From a virus, in IMG/VR virus record IMGVR_UViG_3300025697_000014, positions 1 to 64,000 of that record: a stretch of 64,000 bases of DNA; one strand, given 5' to 3'. The notes beneath the pieces were generated by a model, which saw only the letters and a list, made by a program, of their open reading frames with translations, was not told the DNA's origin and did no database searches. Below, piece by piece: positions 37,745 to 46,372 of the stretch (the stretch's first letter is position 1; each line of letters starts with the position of its first letter). Made by a program: the position numbers and the translations under genes.

Positions 37745-39295
37745 CTATTGAGCTGGTTTGTACCCAAGAGCTTCCACGAGAGAGGTTATTCCCAACTCGC
37801 TAGCAATCCATGCTTCGTCCATCTGCTGATGATTTCCTTCATCCCAAATCTCGCATGTGCCACCGTCTGGTACCTTCGGATCATTCATGAGGTTGCTCAT
37901 TGTATGACCAAAGCAGTTCCAGTTAGGAGCTTTACCTTGAGCCATCCAGTACTGGCATTTAGGATGCCACTGGTGATAGCCATCGTGTTCCCATAACGTC
38001 TGATCCTTATAGCCGTGTGTCTTCCTTTCATTAGAGACCCAGGGATCGTCCGAGCCGTAGTCTAGGTAGTACGGAAATAGTCCAATCTCTTTCATCCAGA
38101 GCTTGCGGTTAACAGCAACGCTCTGGTTGTTACCAAACGCCTTCTTCTTCTTGCCGGTTACATCACCATGTTCGTAGAAGTTGAGATTGAACCAGCGGTG
38201 TGTGAACGATTCGGGGTCGATGTTGTCCAGCAAGTGTTTGATATTGTGGATGTCATCCTGCCAGCCAATGTTATCGATCTCCATCTGCAGGCCTGCTGTG
38301 AGTCCGTGGCTAGGTATAGTCACAAACACCTTCTTGCGTCCGTCCCGGGCGGCTTTGTAAGCTGCAGCAAGTGCGCCTGGTGGGAGCATAACTTCGGGGG
38401 TACTCCACATGATCACTCTACTGGTGGCGTGTTCTAGGACGTAGTTGATGGAAGCTGTATTACCACGCATGCCCATATCGTGTTGTAGCCTGTGGTACTC
38501 GATATTGAGACGATCCTTGAATGGTTCAAGTGTGCCTTCAACATCATCCTCAGACATATCGTCAATAACCATGAGTTTCCAGTTCTGCAGGGTCTGGTTA
38601 CACAGCGTCTCTAGCGTGCGCTTCATCAGATGCGATGTGTTCCATACCATCAGGGCTAGTGTGAACTCTGAGTTGTCTGCGGGCTTTTCTGTGTGATGTC
38701 TGAGTTCTGGCTCAACGGCCTTAACGGCTTCTGGGACAGACTCAACATTGATGAAATCGGCAATACGAGCTACCTGCTCATCTGAGTTCTCGACAAGCTC
38801 ATCAAAGTCGATTGTCATTACGGGCCATTCTTGAGGAATGACTGACAGAGTGTGTTTAAGCGCGTCTTGATAGCGTTTCACAACTATCTTAGCGTTGTTC
38901 TCGCCGTTCACATCTGGTAGAACGTTTAGGGACTCTACAATACAATCGAACGGTCTTTTGGTAACAATCACCCTGACATCTGTGGATTGAAGATATGGAA
39001 GCATTGCTGGAAGCGTGAAGCATAATCGTGGGTCTTTCATACCCCACAAACCGTGTTTTCGCCTCTCTGCTACGAAGTCTGCACACCGCTTTTCAAGACC
39101 TGCTGTGGTAGTCAATTGTGGATCTTTCCAGTTACCACCGATGAGAGCCTCATTAAGGTGATACAGGGTAGCTTCTTCGTAGTTGTCTGGATGTAGGCTT
39201 TCGCCAACGAAAACACCAAGCTCTTGTAGGATATGAGTAACTACACTAGTTCCAGTACGTCCAACTCCAAGTACAATAATACTACGGTCATTCAT
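37745..39295 (-). CDS. Sulfotransferase-glycosyltransferase (GT2) fusion
   Basis: A 516-residue two-domain protein. Residues ~1-205 look like a sulfotransferase: the PAPS 5'-phosphosulfate loop GVGRTGTSVV at residues ~10-19, and VTKRPFDCIVESL near 108 as the 3'-phosphate motif. Residues ~212-516 look like a GT-A glycosyltransferase family 2: LALMVWNTSHLMKRTLETL, LMVIDDMSEDD, then SINYVLEHATSRVIMW. It could add and sulfate a sugar on one acceptor. It begins in an ATGA overlap with the aminotransferase gene, linking both to the same pathway. Confidence 0.75.
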   Translation of the reverse strand: MNDRSIIVLGVGRTGTSVVTHILQELGVFVGESLHPDNYEEATLYHLNEALIGGNWKDPQLTTTAGLEKRCADFVAERRKHGLWGMKDPRLCFTLPAMLPYLQSTDVRVIVTKRPFDCIVESLNVLPDVNGENNAKIVVKRYQDALKHTLSVIPQEWPVMTIDFDELVENSDEQVARIADFINVESVPEAVKAVEPELRHHTEKPADNSEFTLALMVWNTSHLMKRTLETLCNQTLQNWKLMVIDDMSEDDVEGTLEPFKDRLNIEYHRLQHDMGMRGNTASINYVLEHATSRVIMWSTPEVMLPPGALAAAYKAARDGRKKVFVTIPSHGLTAGLQMEIDNIGWQDDIHNIKHLLDNIDPESFTHRWFNLNFYEHGDVTGKKKKAFGNNQSVAVNRKLWMKEIGLFPYYLDYGSDDPWVSNERKTHGYKDQTLWEHDGYHQWHPKCQYWMAQGKAPNWNCFGHTMSNLMNDPKVPDGGTCEIWDEGNHQQMDEAWIASELGITSLVEALGYKPAQ

Positions 39296-40377
39296 ACAAG
39301 CTCCTCTAGACTTTCTGTAAATGTATCTATAACGGTATCAAACAACTCCGGGTTTCTGTAAAGATCGTAGAACATAGGCATGCTGATGAGTCTCTGCCAT
39401 ACTTCTTCAGCAACGGGTGTTTCACCATCAAACATACTATAGTGGTTCAGTGGTTTGTAGTGTACACCAGCGCTGACTCCTTTGTCTAGCATCTTGGTAA
39501 CCAGCTCGTTCCTTATATGTGCTGGTACCCTGATTGGATACAAGTGCCATGTGTGTTGTCTGTGGTTGGGTGGGAGTAGAAGGTCTAGATATCCACGCAG
39601 TGCTAAGTCGTATTCCTTTGCTATACAACGACGGGCTGCGTTTAATCCACCTAGACGATGGAATTGAGCTAGGCCAATTGCTGCTTGTATATCGTTCCAG
39701 TGATACTTGAACCCGACTTCTTCTATATCATAGTCCCACCCATATCGATCCTGCGAGCGTTCCCAGGTGGACTTGTTGATCCCGCACCACCTTAACGCAC
39801 GCATACGTTCTGCATAGTGGCGGTTATTGGTGAGAACTGCTCCACCGTCACCTGTAGCTAGATTCTTGACTGGGTGGAACGAGAGACAGATCATGTCTCC
39901 ATATCCAGGTGTTCCGCCGCAGGAATGTGCTGCATCCTGGATAACTGGTATACCTAGATCCCTACGGCCAGCTGGGTAGCCAGCGTAGTCAACTGCTATG
40001 ATAGCCTTAGTGCGCGGTGTAATCTTTGCTTCTGCGCAGTCCCAGTCTATACAGAGAGTCTTGGGATCGATGTCTGCAAGTACTGGCGTAGCCCCCACAT
40101 AGATAGGAGCCAGACCCGTGCTCACAAATGTTAGCGGAGGAACGATCACCTCGTCTCCTGGTCCGACGTCTAGTACTAACATAGATAGGTGTAAAGCGGC
40201 TGTACCGCTATTCGTAGTAACGCAATAGCGATAACCGTATAACTCGGCCATCTCTTTCTCGAATTGCTCAACAACCTTCCCAGTACCCCACCATCCAGAT
40301 TTCAAGACGCTAACTACAGCGTTTATCTCGGCCTGGGTACAACTGGGTTGTAACAAAGGAATTACGTTGCTAGGCAT
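39292..40377 (-). CDS. DegT/DnrJ/EryC1/StrS sugar aminotransferase
   Basis: A 361-residue PLP enzyme of the DegT family. The phosphate-binding TNSGTAALHLSM segment lies near residue 55, VIQDAAHSCGG gives the PLP-ring Asp, and SFHPVKNLATGDGGAV carries the Schiff-base Lys. The C-terminal RHTW/HYKPLNHY region is also typical. These enzymes transaminate 3- or 4-keto nucleotide sugars to amino sugars. In this cassette it would make an amino-sugar donor for the neighbouring glycosyltransferases, using a keto-sugar from the host or from genes outside the window. Confidence 0.88.
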   Translation of the reverse strand: MPSNVIPLLQPSCTQAEINAVVSVLKSGWWGTGKVVEQFEKEMAELYGYRYCVTTNSGTAALHLSMLVLDVGPGDEVIVPPLTFVSTGLAPIYVGATPVLADIDPKTLCIDWDCAEAKITPRTKAIIAVDYAGYPAGRRDLGIPVIQDAAHSCGGTPGYGDMICLSFHPVKNLATGDGGAVLTNNRHYAERMRALRWCGINKSTWERSQDRYGWDYDIEEVGFKYHWNDIQAAIGLAQFHRLGGLNAARRCIAKEYDLALRGYLDLLLPPNHRQHTWHLYPIRVPAHIRNELVTKMLDKGVSAGVHYKPLNHYSMFDGETPVAEEVWQRLISMPMFYDLYRNPELFDTVIDTFTESLEELV

Positions 40378-40957
40378 CCAAACTCCTCTTGTGTATAACG
40401 ATCATGCTCTTGGAGAGATGCATGAACAATATACGGCTTTTGTCAAGACGTGGATCGCCCCACCGGCCATGTCCATAGTCATTTATCTCGTCTATTAGCG
40501 GGCGAAACATATCAACGGTTGTCGGTCCTCCATTGTTGTATTCTGTGCGATATCCAGCGCGTACATCTTCGATAATCCATAGTCCACCAGGTTTAAGATG
40601 CGGAAAGCCAAGATCGAAGGCTGTCTTAACATCTACCGATTGGTGGCTACCATCATCGACAACAACATCGAACTCTCCAAGCCGCGACCATAGATTGCTA
40701 TCTGTAGCATCGCCATGATGGAACTTAAAGCGTGGATCGCTTACATTGTTGATTTTGATATCTATCCCGTCAACGAGTGAATCTGGCAAGTACTCAAGCC
40801 ACATCTTAATAGACATACCCTCGTGAACACCAATCTCTAGCAGGTGTAACGGACGAGGTAGCCAGGACAAATACCACTCGTATCTATACAAGTAGTTGTT
40901 TGCCCTTGACGTCTTGTCCGTTCCACATCTCAGACCGATGTCATTCAGGCTTTCCAT
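40370..40957 (-). CDS. SAM-dependent methyltransferase
   Basis: A 195-residue protein. ATG 40957 is preferred because it overlaps the upstream stop in TAATG and has GGAGG ahead; a slightly longer in-frame start has no site. Motif I reads LLEIGVHEG, followed by VDGIDI, a DATD loop and VVDDGSHQSVD, then GGLWIIEDV. This pattern fits class I O-methyltransferases of the macrocin/cephalosporin-hydroxylase-like group that act on sugars or small molecules. It likely caps a sugar made by this cassette. Confidence 0.8.
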   Translation of the reverse strand: MESLNDIGLRCGTDKTSRANNYLYRYEWYLSWLPRPLHLLEIGVHEGMSIKMWLEYLPDSLVDGIDIKINNVSDPRFKFHHGDATDSNLWSRLGEFDVVVDDGSHQSVDVKTAFDLGFPHLKPGGLWIIEDVRAGYRTEYNNGGPTTVDMFRPLIDEINDYGHGRWGDPRLDKSRILFMHLSKSMIVIHKRSLDA

Positions 40958-41610
40958 TAGACCTCCGGCCACTCGTCAGGGAACCCAGCCTTGTGACGGG
41001 CTTCGTATGTCTCCCTATCGATCTTGTTGTGTTCCATGTCTAGAATCTTGAGACGCTGAGCATCGCGATCCTGATGATGTGTGAATGTTGCTTCTGCGCA
41101 GAATACAAGCGCATGTGCTTCATTAGCTCTGAATGTCCACTCGTTATCGCCATATTCGACGTAGTACCAGGGGAGACCCATTCTACCATTCATAACGGTA
41201 TCAACGTATTCCCGAGTACACATCCATAGGGTGGCTAGTGTTCCATAGTGCCACGGGTCGTGGAAAGCTACAAAGCCCTTGTTGGGCGTGTCTAGGCAAG
41301 CCCGTAGCCAGCCATCGTCGAATTCCATATCGTCCGACATAAGAGCAATCCACTCGCCAGTTGAGACCTGGTAACCAGCTTCCCACTTCTCTTGTGGGTG
41401 TCCGTTACGATAGTCTTCTGGCATAAGCACTACTCGTACATCGAGTAAGTCCATCATAGCTTCTCTGCTTATGATGTCTGGTGCGTCCAGAATGACGATA
41501 ATCTCTGTATTAATACCGGCGGTTGTTGCGCGTATGTTAGCGAGTGATCGCTTGAGACCACCTACTCTGTCTCTACTCGGTATGAGAATGCTGACTAGCG
41601 GATCTGCCAT
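40957..41610 (-). CDS. Family 2 glycosyltransferase
   Basis: A 217-residue GT-A enzyme: VSILIPSRDRVGGLKRSL at the start, then IIVILDAPD, then EWIALMSDDMEFDDGW holding the DDM metal-binding position. A C-terminal YGDNEWTFRANEAH segment may hold the catalytic base. It is a minimal single-domain GT2. It overlaps the flanking methyltransferases, alternating GT and MT genes as in polysaccharide or glycan gene clusters. Confidence 0.8.
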   Translation of the reverse strand: MADPLVSILIPSRDRVGGLKRSLANIRATTAGINTEIIVILDAPDIISREAMMDLLDVRVVLMPEDYRNGHPQEKWEAGYQVSTGEWIALMSDDMEFDDGWLRACLDTPNKGFVAFHDPWHYGTLATLWMCTREYVDTVMNGRMGLPWYYVEYGDNEWTFRANEAHALVFCAEATFTHHQDRDAQRLKILDMEHNKIDRETYEARHKAGFPDEWPEV

Positions 41611-42134
41611 AGCTCTCTCCCTTCTTCCCCATTCCAGTCCTGGAAGAAAAGGTTGTCCCTTTTCTCGAAGATAGTGATATTGGATTCGTCCTTGTTTACC
41701 TCTATTGTCCTGATAGATGGCGAGAACTGCTTCAGGAATGCGACGATGTTATCTACGTCCTGTGTGCGCCTAGTATCGTGGAAAGCTAGCTTGCCTCCAA
41801 TTTTCAGTAGAGGCCATGCGTTAAATGCGAACTCGCGTCGTTTGTCATCGACTCCATCATCAAAGATGAGATCGTAGCCACTACCCTTTCTCTCCATGTA
41901 TTGTTGGTATGTAACAATCTCTATCTCACGTATGTCTAGATCTGAGAGACGCTTATTGGTGGTCTCAATCCAGTAAGGATCGGTTTCAACCGATTTCATA
42001 GGACATGTAGAATAAGCAGCCATCACCTGTGTAGACGCTCCACATCCAAACTCTAGGATGCTGGTTGCTTCACAGGCAAGCTTACGTAATACCACAGCGT
42101 CTGCTTTACTGATATCGCCAATGTACGGGATCAT
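41595..42134 (-). CDS. SAM-dependent methyltransferase
   Basis: A 179-residue protein from ATG 42134, chosen because it makes an ATGA overlap with the upstream stop and has GGAGGTT before it. Motif I is ILEFGCGASTQVM, followed by VETDPYW, DLIFDDGVD and GGKLAFHDTRR. It looks like a class I methyltransferase or a closely related fold. The acceptor is unknown; neighbours suggest a glycan. Confidence 0.75.
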   Translation of the reverse strand: MIPYIGDISKADAVVLRKLACEATSILEFGCGASTQVMAAYSTCPMKSVETDPYWIETTNKRLSDLDIREIEIVTYQQYMERKGSGYDLIFDDGVDDKRREFAFNAWPLLKIGGKLAFHDTRRTQDVDNIVAFLKQFSPSIRTIEVNKDESNITIFEKRDNLFFQDWNGEEGRELWQIR

Positions 42135-42796
42135 TTCTGTTGAACCTCCATGTGCTCTGCTATCTTGGTAGTCCAGTAATTGGACTGACCAACACCAATT
42201 GATTTCATATAGTATAGCTCGTCGTCTGATAGGTCGCTTACCTTGTCGTAGTACCAAGGGACATGTATAGCATCGTAGGGTGGCGCAGAGCGTACAGCGG
42301 GGAAATCATGTAGTCGACTACGGCATAGACAGAAAGTTGTGTCAATGTCACTGCCATAGAACTGATCGTCTACCTTACGTGACCAAGCAATGGCTTCCCA
42401 CTTCTTAGCCTGGATACCGATAACTGTCGGTGGTAAGTCGCTGGTCCTTAGAGAGAAACCAGACTTACACGCAAACTCATGTCTATCTAGACCTAGCTGA
42501 AGTACATGCGGCCAATCCTTCGGGATATGGTCGATCTTCAGATCGGGGTCTGTGACAACGAAACCACCATTGAGACCAAAGTCGTCCAGGATACTCGTTA
42601 GCCAGACTACAGCACACCCGTAGTTCATATCCATACGCAGAACCTTGTGAGGTGTAGTCTCGTAGTACTCCAGCAACGGGGGATATGTACTCTTGTTATC
42701 TATGATGATAGGGGTTACCCCAGGACACTCAGCAAGATAGTCTGCCATTCTGCGCGGAAGGTGAAGACGGTTGTAGTTGATGATAAAGGCATACAT
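42131..42796 (-). CDS. Glycosyltransferase, GT2-like
   Basis: A 221-residue protein starting at MYAFIINYNRLHLP (ATG 42796, two bases after the previous stop; an in-frame ATG at 42817 would add seven residues). The start plus 'PIIIDNKSTYPP' and 'GGFVVTDPDLKI' give the GT-A nucleotide-binding strand and the DPD metal motif. A late 'DIDTTFCLCR' segment follows. Function within the cassette is sugar transfer to an unknown acceptor. Confidence 0.75.
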   Translation of the reverse strand: MYAFIINYNRLHLPRRMADYLAECPGVTPIIIDNKSTYPPLLEYYETTPHKVLRMDMNYGCAVVWLTSILDDFGLNGGFVVTDPDLKIDHIPKDWPHVLQLGLDRHEFACKSGFSLRTSDLPPTVIGIQAKKWEAIAWSRKVDDQFYGSDIDTTFCLCRSRLHDFPAVRSAPPYDAIHVPWYYDKVSDLSDDELYYMKSIGVGQSNYWTTKIAEHMEVQQK

Positions 42797-42798
42797 GT

Positions 42799-43290
42799 CT
42801 ATTTCCCGTTCCTGCATTCAAAGTGGAGCCACCATGGAACATCTTTATCACCAGGTGATTTATCGAGATTGATTGACGTAAATCCATAGTTGGTAAGTAG
42901 GTCTACCAACGTGATTTTCGTGAAAAGGTTATAGTGCTGATGTGGGTAACCAGCCTGGTCTCCATACAAGTTTCGCATGAAAGTTTCACGATCAATCGTG
43001 CCAGCAACATACTTCTTGATATTAGAGTCAAGGCTAGGAGTAGTGCCGTGTAGAAGGCCGTGCGGTTTGAGAATTCGCTTCCACTCAGGGAAAACGAGGT
43101 GATACTTCCACACAGGAACATGCTCAATTACATCACCAACCCAAATCTCGTCTACATAGTCGTCCTCAAGAGGAATATCAACGAAGTCACACACTATTTC
43201 GATGTGAGGCCCTTCGTCAAAGTCCAAATGAATCCAGTCGTCCAATGGCTTCTTGGTATTCAGGCCGCAGCCCATGTCCAGCTTAATCAT
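42799..43290 (-). CDS. SAM-dependent methyltransferase, type 11-like
   Basis: A 163-residue compact methyltransferase: IKLDMGCGLNTKK at the N-terminus is motif I, VCDFVDIPLEDDYVD resembles motif II, and DEIWVGDVIEHVP with 'EWKRILKPHGLL' gives the usual post-motif segments of type 11 enzymes. It is the third methyltransferase in the cassette. A 29-base gap separates it from the upstream glycosyltransferase gene. Confidence 0.8.
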   Translation of the reverse strand: MIKLDMGCGLNTKKPLDDWIHLDFDEGPHIEIVCDFVDIPLEDDYVDEIWVGDVIEHVPVWKYHLVFPEWKRILKPHGLLHGTTPSLDSNIKKYVAGTIDRETFMRNLYGDQAGYPHQHYNLFTKITLVDLLTNYGFTSINLDKSPGDKDVPWWLHFECRNGK

Positions 43291-43319
43291 TGTACCACCT
43301 TTCCATAGTGTATCTCATA

Positions 43320-44141
43320 TCAAGCCTCAGTTGGCTCGACAATATCTGTTTCTACGTGTTTGTTGAAGCCTCCATCAAAGTATGGTGGAATCTGACCGTT
43401 CTGTAGAGCGAGCTTGTATCTGTTGTAGTTCGGCATACCCTGAGAAGCCTGCCTACTCTTCCATGCTGTATATTCAGCTAGTGGATTTGGATCAATGTGA
43501 TCGATATCAACGCCATGTAAGAAGCACGATGAATATCCCAGCTTGTGTGCTCTAAGGGCAGCGATAGCATCGTCAAAGCCATAGACCGTGTCAGGTTGTA
43601 GCAAGTAGCCGAATTCAGGTAACATACTTGGATTGAAGCAGTAACAGGTACCCATAACGTGGTTCGTTTCCTCGATTACTATCCACGGCTCTCCTGGCTT
43701 CTGATCAACCATCAAAAGGCGTGTGCGATAGAATGGTTCCGAAGAAGTAGGCCGTTCCGGTAGATCCTTGCGCTTCATGCCGAGAATACCAACAGAAGGC
43801 ATGCGCTCAAGAACGAACTCTACACGCGATGTCCACCCGGGTGTGTTTATGACACAATCGTTGTCCATCTTACAGAGAACTTCTCCCTCGTCAGCCAGTC
43901 TCCAAGCCTGATTCGTACCACCGGCAATTCCAAGGTTCTCTCCGTTAAAGATCACGGAGAAGTTTTCATAGCGTTCCATGACGGTCTGATAAACATAGTG
44001 TGTCAGTTTACAAGACCCATTGTCCGATACCACAACGCGGTCTGTGCCTCTGATGCTCTCCATCAGCACCTCTAGCGTCTTTGCAGTTAGTTCACTCCTG
44101 CCGTTCTCTTCTGTGTCCCATACGGGCATTGCGATCAACAT
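43320..44141 (-). CDS. Family 2 glycosyltransferase
   Basis: A 273-residue GT-A enzyme: MLIAMPVWDTEENGRSEL start, VVVSDNGSC, NFSVIFNGENLGIAGGTNQAW, and the DxD in LCKMDNDCVIN. A later DTVYGFDDAIAALRAHKLGY segment matches the ED/FDxx acceptor region of rhamnosyl-type GT2 enzymes. It is the second gene of the leftward operon and overlaps the small gene before it by 7 bases. Confidence 0.82.
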   Translation of the reverse strand: MLIAMPVWDTEENGRSELTAKTLEVLMESIRGTDRVVVSDNGSCKLTHYVYQTVMERYENFSVIFNGENLGIAGGTNQAWRLADEGEVLCKMDNDCVINTPGWTSRVEFVLERMPSVGILGMKRKDLPERPTSSEPFYRTRLLMVDQKPGEPWIVIEETNHVMGTCYCFNPSMLPEFGYLLQPDTVYGFDDAIAALRAHKLGYSSCFLHGVDIDHIDPNPLAEYTAWKSRQASQGMPNYNRYKLALQNGQIPPYFDGGFNKHVETDIVEPTEA

Positions 44142-44443
44142 CTTAGTACTCCCTCCCTTATTGCTAAATCAAAGTGACTCAAAACATTGTCAAGGAACAA
44201 ATCGAAGTCTTCTGTAAGTACACCTCCTATACCTCTACACAACATGGCGTTTCTAAGTCGTATTATAGCGTGCTCTTTTGCATCTACTCGTTTAATACGG
44301 CCTTCTCTAAGTGCGTATAGAAGGCTGTCCAAAGTAGCTTTCTGGTCTTTCGGTAAGCAATATCTTTGCGTGAATTCAAACATATGTGTCATGTACTCCT
44401 TTATTATATGCGGTTGTTCGATATAGTCAATTTGTTCGCCCAT
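44135..44443 (-). CDS. Small helical protein, first gene of the late operon
   Basis: A 102-residue protein from ATG 44443 (MGEQIDYIEQPH). The open frame extends further upstream but would run through the start of the divergent gene at 44478, so I cut it here. It is all-helical in appearance (KATLDSLLYALREGRIKRVDAKEHA), with two Cys near the end. Being first in the leftward unit it could regulate the operon, but it has no recognisable DNA-binding motif. The ribosome site is weak. Confidence 0.55.
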   Translation of the reverse strand: MGEQIDYIEQPHIIKEYMTHMFEFTQRYCLPKDQKATLDSLLYALREGRIKRVDAKEHAIIRLRNAMLCRGIGGVLTEDFDLFLDNVLSHFDLAIREGVLRC

Positions 44444-44477
44444 AGCTGCTTCGCAATAAACATCAAATGGAGGTTTG

Positions 44478-44984
44478 ATGAACGTATATACATGCGATTG
44501 GATGCAAACAACGGAAGTGCGTAGGTTAAAGAGGACATTCTGGCAGAGGGTGAAGCAGGGTTTGTTCCGCCCCTTCCAGATCGAGATTGTGGTGACACCT
44601 ATCGAAGAAGTATACGCAATAGGAGACACCGTATTCATGCACCCATCAATGTACGAGGGATGGATAACCGACAAGAACGACGAGAACATCATACTCACTA
44701 GAGAAGCCGGTAGGGGTAGTGGAACCACAACAGCTATGGTACACAGACTCATAGAGTCATTGGTTGTGGATAACCATATCAAGACCGCGACATTGGAGGC
44801 CCATACCAACGCATATGGTTGCCAGATACTAGAGAACCTAATCAAGTACTCGCGGCAAAGAGGTTATGAAGTGGGCCGTATTTTCAGAGACAAGGTTCAG
44901 ATCGAGAAGAAGTGGGTAGTGGTAAATGGCGGGATGTTTGTGCCCAACCTGTATACAGACCATCACAAAGAGGGAATAGGATGA
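44478..44984 (+). CDS. Hypothetical protein, first gene of the rightward region
   Basis: A 168-residue protein from ATG 44478 (TGGAGGTTTG ahead); TTG 44475 is an alternative. A central 'PIEEVYAIGDTVFMHPSMYEG' and 'IILTREAGRGSGTTTAMVHRLI' phrase includes a GRGSGTT loop, weakly like a nucleotide-binding loop. The C-terminus is basic. Only 34 bases separate it from the divergent late operon, so the two promoters must overlap coding sequence. Confidence 0.6.
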   Translation: MNVYTCDWMQTTEVRRLKRTFWQRVKQGLFRPFQIEIVVTPIEEVYAIGDTVFMHPSMYEGWITDKNDENIILTREAGRGSGTTTAMVHRLIESLVVDNHIKTATLEAHTNAYGCQILENLIKYSRQRGYEVGRIFRDKVQIEKKWVVVNGGMFVPNLYTDHHKEGIG

Positions 44985-45394
44985 ACAAATACGGTGTAGA
45001 TCTATCGGTAATCAGCAACCAAATGCCTACCCCATATGAAATGATCTTAGAGCATGAGTTCCTACAACTGACCTTCCTTGGCAATCACTACTCGTCATTT
45101 CCATGGCCACCAGTAAGGCAGATTCATGACCTCGTCTCTGATAAGGTAGTAAGAGTACACTTCGTAGACTACGGGCATGGATACGTAGCCATAGCATCCA
45201 TCCGTGCATATAAGGACTGGAAAGCACCGGAGGGATGGAGAGCACTTGAAACCAAGTATGGTTTTACCACCTTCGTAGCGTTCTATCATGTAGGATGCAA
45301 ACACAAAGGCATGACAGATGTCAGAGGTCGTGAATTTGAACATACGTATAGCTGCGCAGAATGTGGATTCTCAGAAACACTCGATAGCTCGTAA
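44981..45394 (+). CDS. Zinc-ribbon hypothetical protein
   Basis: A 137-residue protein from ATG 44981 (ATGA overlap; the longer frame upstream lies inside the previous gene). A C-terminal C2H/C2-type site reads VGCKHKGM...HTYSCAECGFSE, a likely zinc ribbon. The rest is Tyr/His-rich with no family signature. Confidence 0.65.
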   Translation: MNKYGVDLSVISNQMPTPYEMILEHEFLQLTFLGNHYSSFPWPPVRQIHDLVSDKVVRVHFVDYGHGYVAIASIRAYKDWKAPEGWRALETKYGFTTFVAFYHVGCKHKGMTDVRGREFEHTYSCAECGFSETLDSS

Positions 45395-45405
45395 GGGGAA
45401 TATAT

Positions 45406-45897
45406 ATGATCTGGAATGATGTAATGTTGGCTCAGTGGGCCTCTGTTGGAGGTATTTCGCCTTTTGTACCAGAGCTGGTGAACCCAGCGTCTATAGACCT
45501 TCGCTGGAGCGGTAGATACCGTTTTCGCGAAGGAGGTAAGTGGTCAGACGTACAACTCACCAGTGTGTTGTGGATGAAGCCAGGAGAGCTGTATTTGCTC
45601 GATACTCTTGAGTATATTACGATGCCACCAGATGCTGCCGGTGATATCAAGCTGAAATCTCGCGTTGGACGTAGAGGAATTGAACATTTGCACGCTGGCT
45701 TCGTAGAACCGACTTTTGCCGGTACACTAACGCTAGAAATGACAAATGTCCTCAAATCCCTAGTATCCCTTCAAAACGGAGATCGTCTTGTGCAATTAGT
45801 ACTAATGTCGATGGCACAAGTCCCGCAGAAGCCCTACTCCGAAGTTGGACACTTTATGGGACAAACCGAGCCTACAACAGCGGAAGAACGGGTTTAA
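45406..45897 (+). CDS. dCTP deaminase/dUTPase-family protein
   Basis: A 163-residue protein with Dcd/dUTPase-fold motifs: NPASIDLRW (motif 1), LKSRVGRRGIEHLHAGFVEP (motifs 2-3, including the SRVGRRG phosphate loop), FAGTLTLEMTN, GDRLVQLVLMSM and a C-terminal GHFMGQ arm. Such trimers convert dCTP to dUTP or hydrolyse dUTP, adjusting dTTP supply or lowering dUTP. Which reaction it performs cannot be told by eye; the HAGFVEPTF pattern is closer to dCTP deaminase. Confidence 0.8.
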   Translation: MIWNDVMLAQWASVGGISPFVPELVNPASIDLRWSGRYRFREGGKWSDVQLTSVLWMKPGELYLLDTLEYITMPPDAAGDIKLKSRVGRRGIEHLHAGFVEPTFAGTLTLEMTNVLKSLVSLQNGDRLVQLVLMSMAQVPQKPYSEVGHFMGQTEPTTAEERV

Positions 45898-45991
45898 TAG
45901 TGCATAAGCAAAGAAATTCAAGCCGTACTATGAAATAGCTATAGAGTAAAGGTATTCCCTTGAACGTAGAGGGGTCTCGACGATCACCTAT

Positions 45992-46003
45992 TTCTGCGCA
46001 CAA
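45992..46003 (+). promoter_or_regulatory. Copy of TTCTGCGC motif in the gap before 46020
   Basis: TTCTGCGCACAA lies in a 122-base gap without another gene, 17 bases ahead of the start codon of the following small gene. Identical 12-mers occur in the intergenic spaces at 52910, 53509 and 54880. Nothing else is evident in the gap. Confidence 0.4.
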
Positions 46004-46019
46004 TCCAAGGAGTAACACG

Positions 46020-46181
46020 ATGAGCAAGATACACAGAGGCGACAAGGTTCATATCAAGGGTAACGAATGGAAGACCTATACCATCAAATGCATTTGGGCA
46101 GAGAAGAACAAGCGAACTGAGGTTAAGCTAGTAGAACTTGATAGATGGTTCTCGGCTCACGATTTGGTGAAAGCGAGATGA
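46020..46181 (+). CDS. Small basic hypothetical protein
   Basis: A 53-residue protein from ATG 46020 with CAAGGAGTAACACG ahead. Basic, with 'RGDKVHIKGNEWKTYTIK', a pattern like a small SH3/KOW-type beta barrel that could bind nucleic acid. It overlaps the next gene by ATGA. Confidence 0.55.
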   Translation: MSKIHRGDKVHIKGNEWKTYTIKCIWAEKNKRTEVKLVELDRWFSAHDLVKAR

Positions 46182-46372
46182 ATAAATACACTATCTATCT
46201 ATCGAGCGGGGAAACGATGGTGATTGAGGCCCATAGATGGAAGTATACTGATATGGATCTGTCGTTTTATGACGAGAATGGAAAGCGGTTAGCAGTAGTA
46301 CAACCGGCTAACTACTGTGGCTTCACAATAGAGGAGATGGAAGATGAAGATCTACATAGCGGGGCCAATTAG
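46178..46372 (+). CDS. Small hypothetical protein
   Basis: A 64-residue acidic protein from ATG 46178, which overlaps the preceding stop (ATGA); the longer open frame upstream is a shadow. The start 'NKYTIYLSSGETMVIEAHRW' suggests a beta hairpin followed by a sheet. No family is recognised. It overlaps the deoxyribosyltransferase-like gene by 29 bases. Confidence 0.55.
   Translation: MNKYTIYLSSGETMVIEAHRWKYTDMDLSFYDENGKRLAVVQPANYCGFTIEEMEDEDLHSGAN

Noticed and set aside
44444-44845. Longer N-terminal extension of the 44135-44443 gene
   Set aside because: The extension is the reverse shadow of the rightward gene at 44478, with a low-quality composition and no ribosome site.
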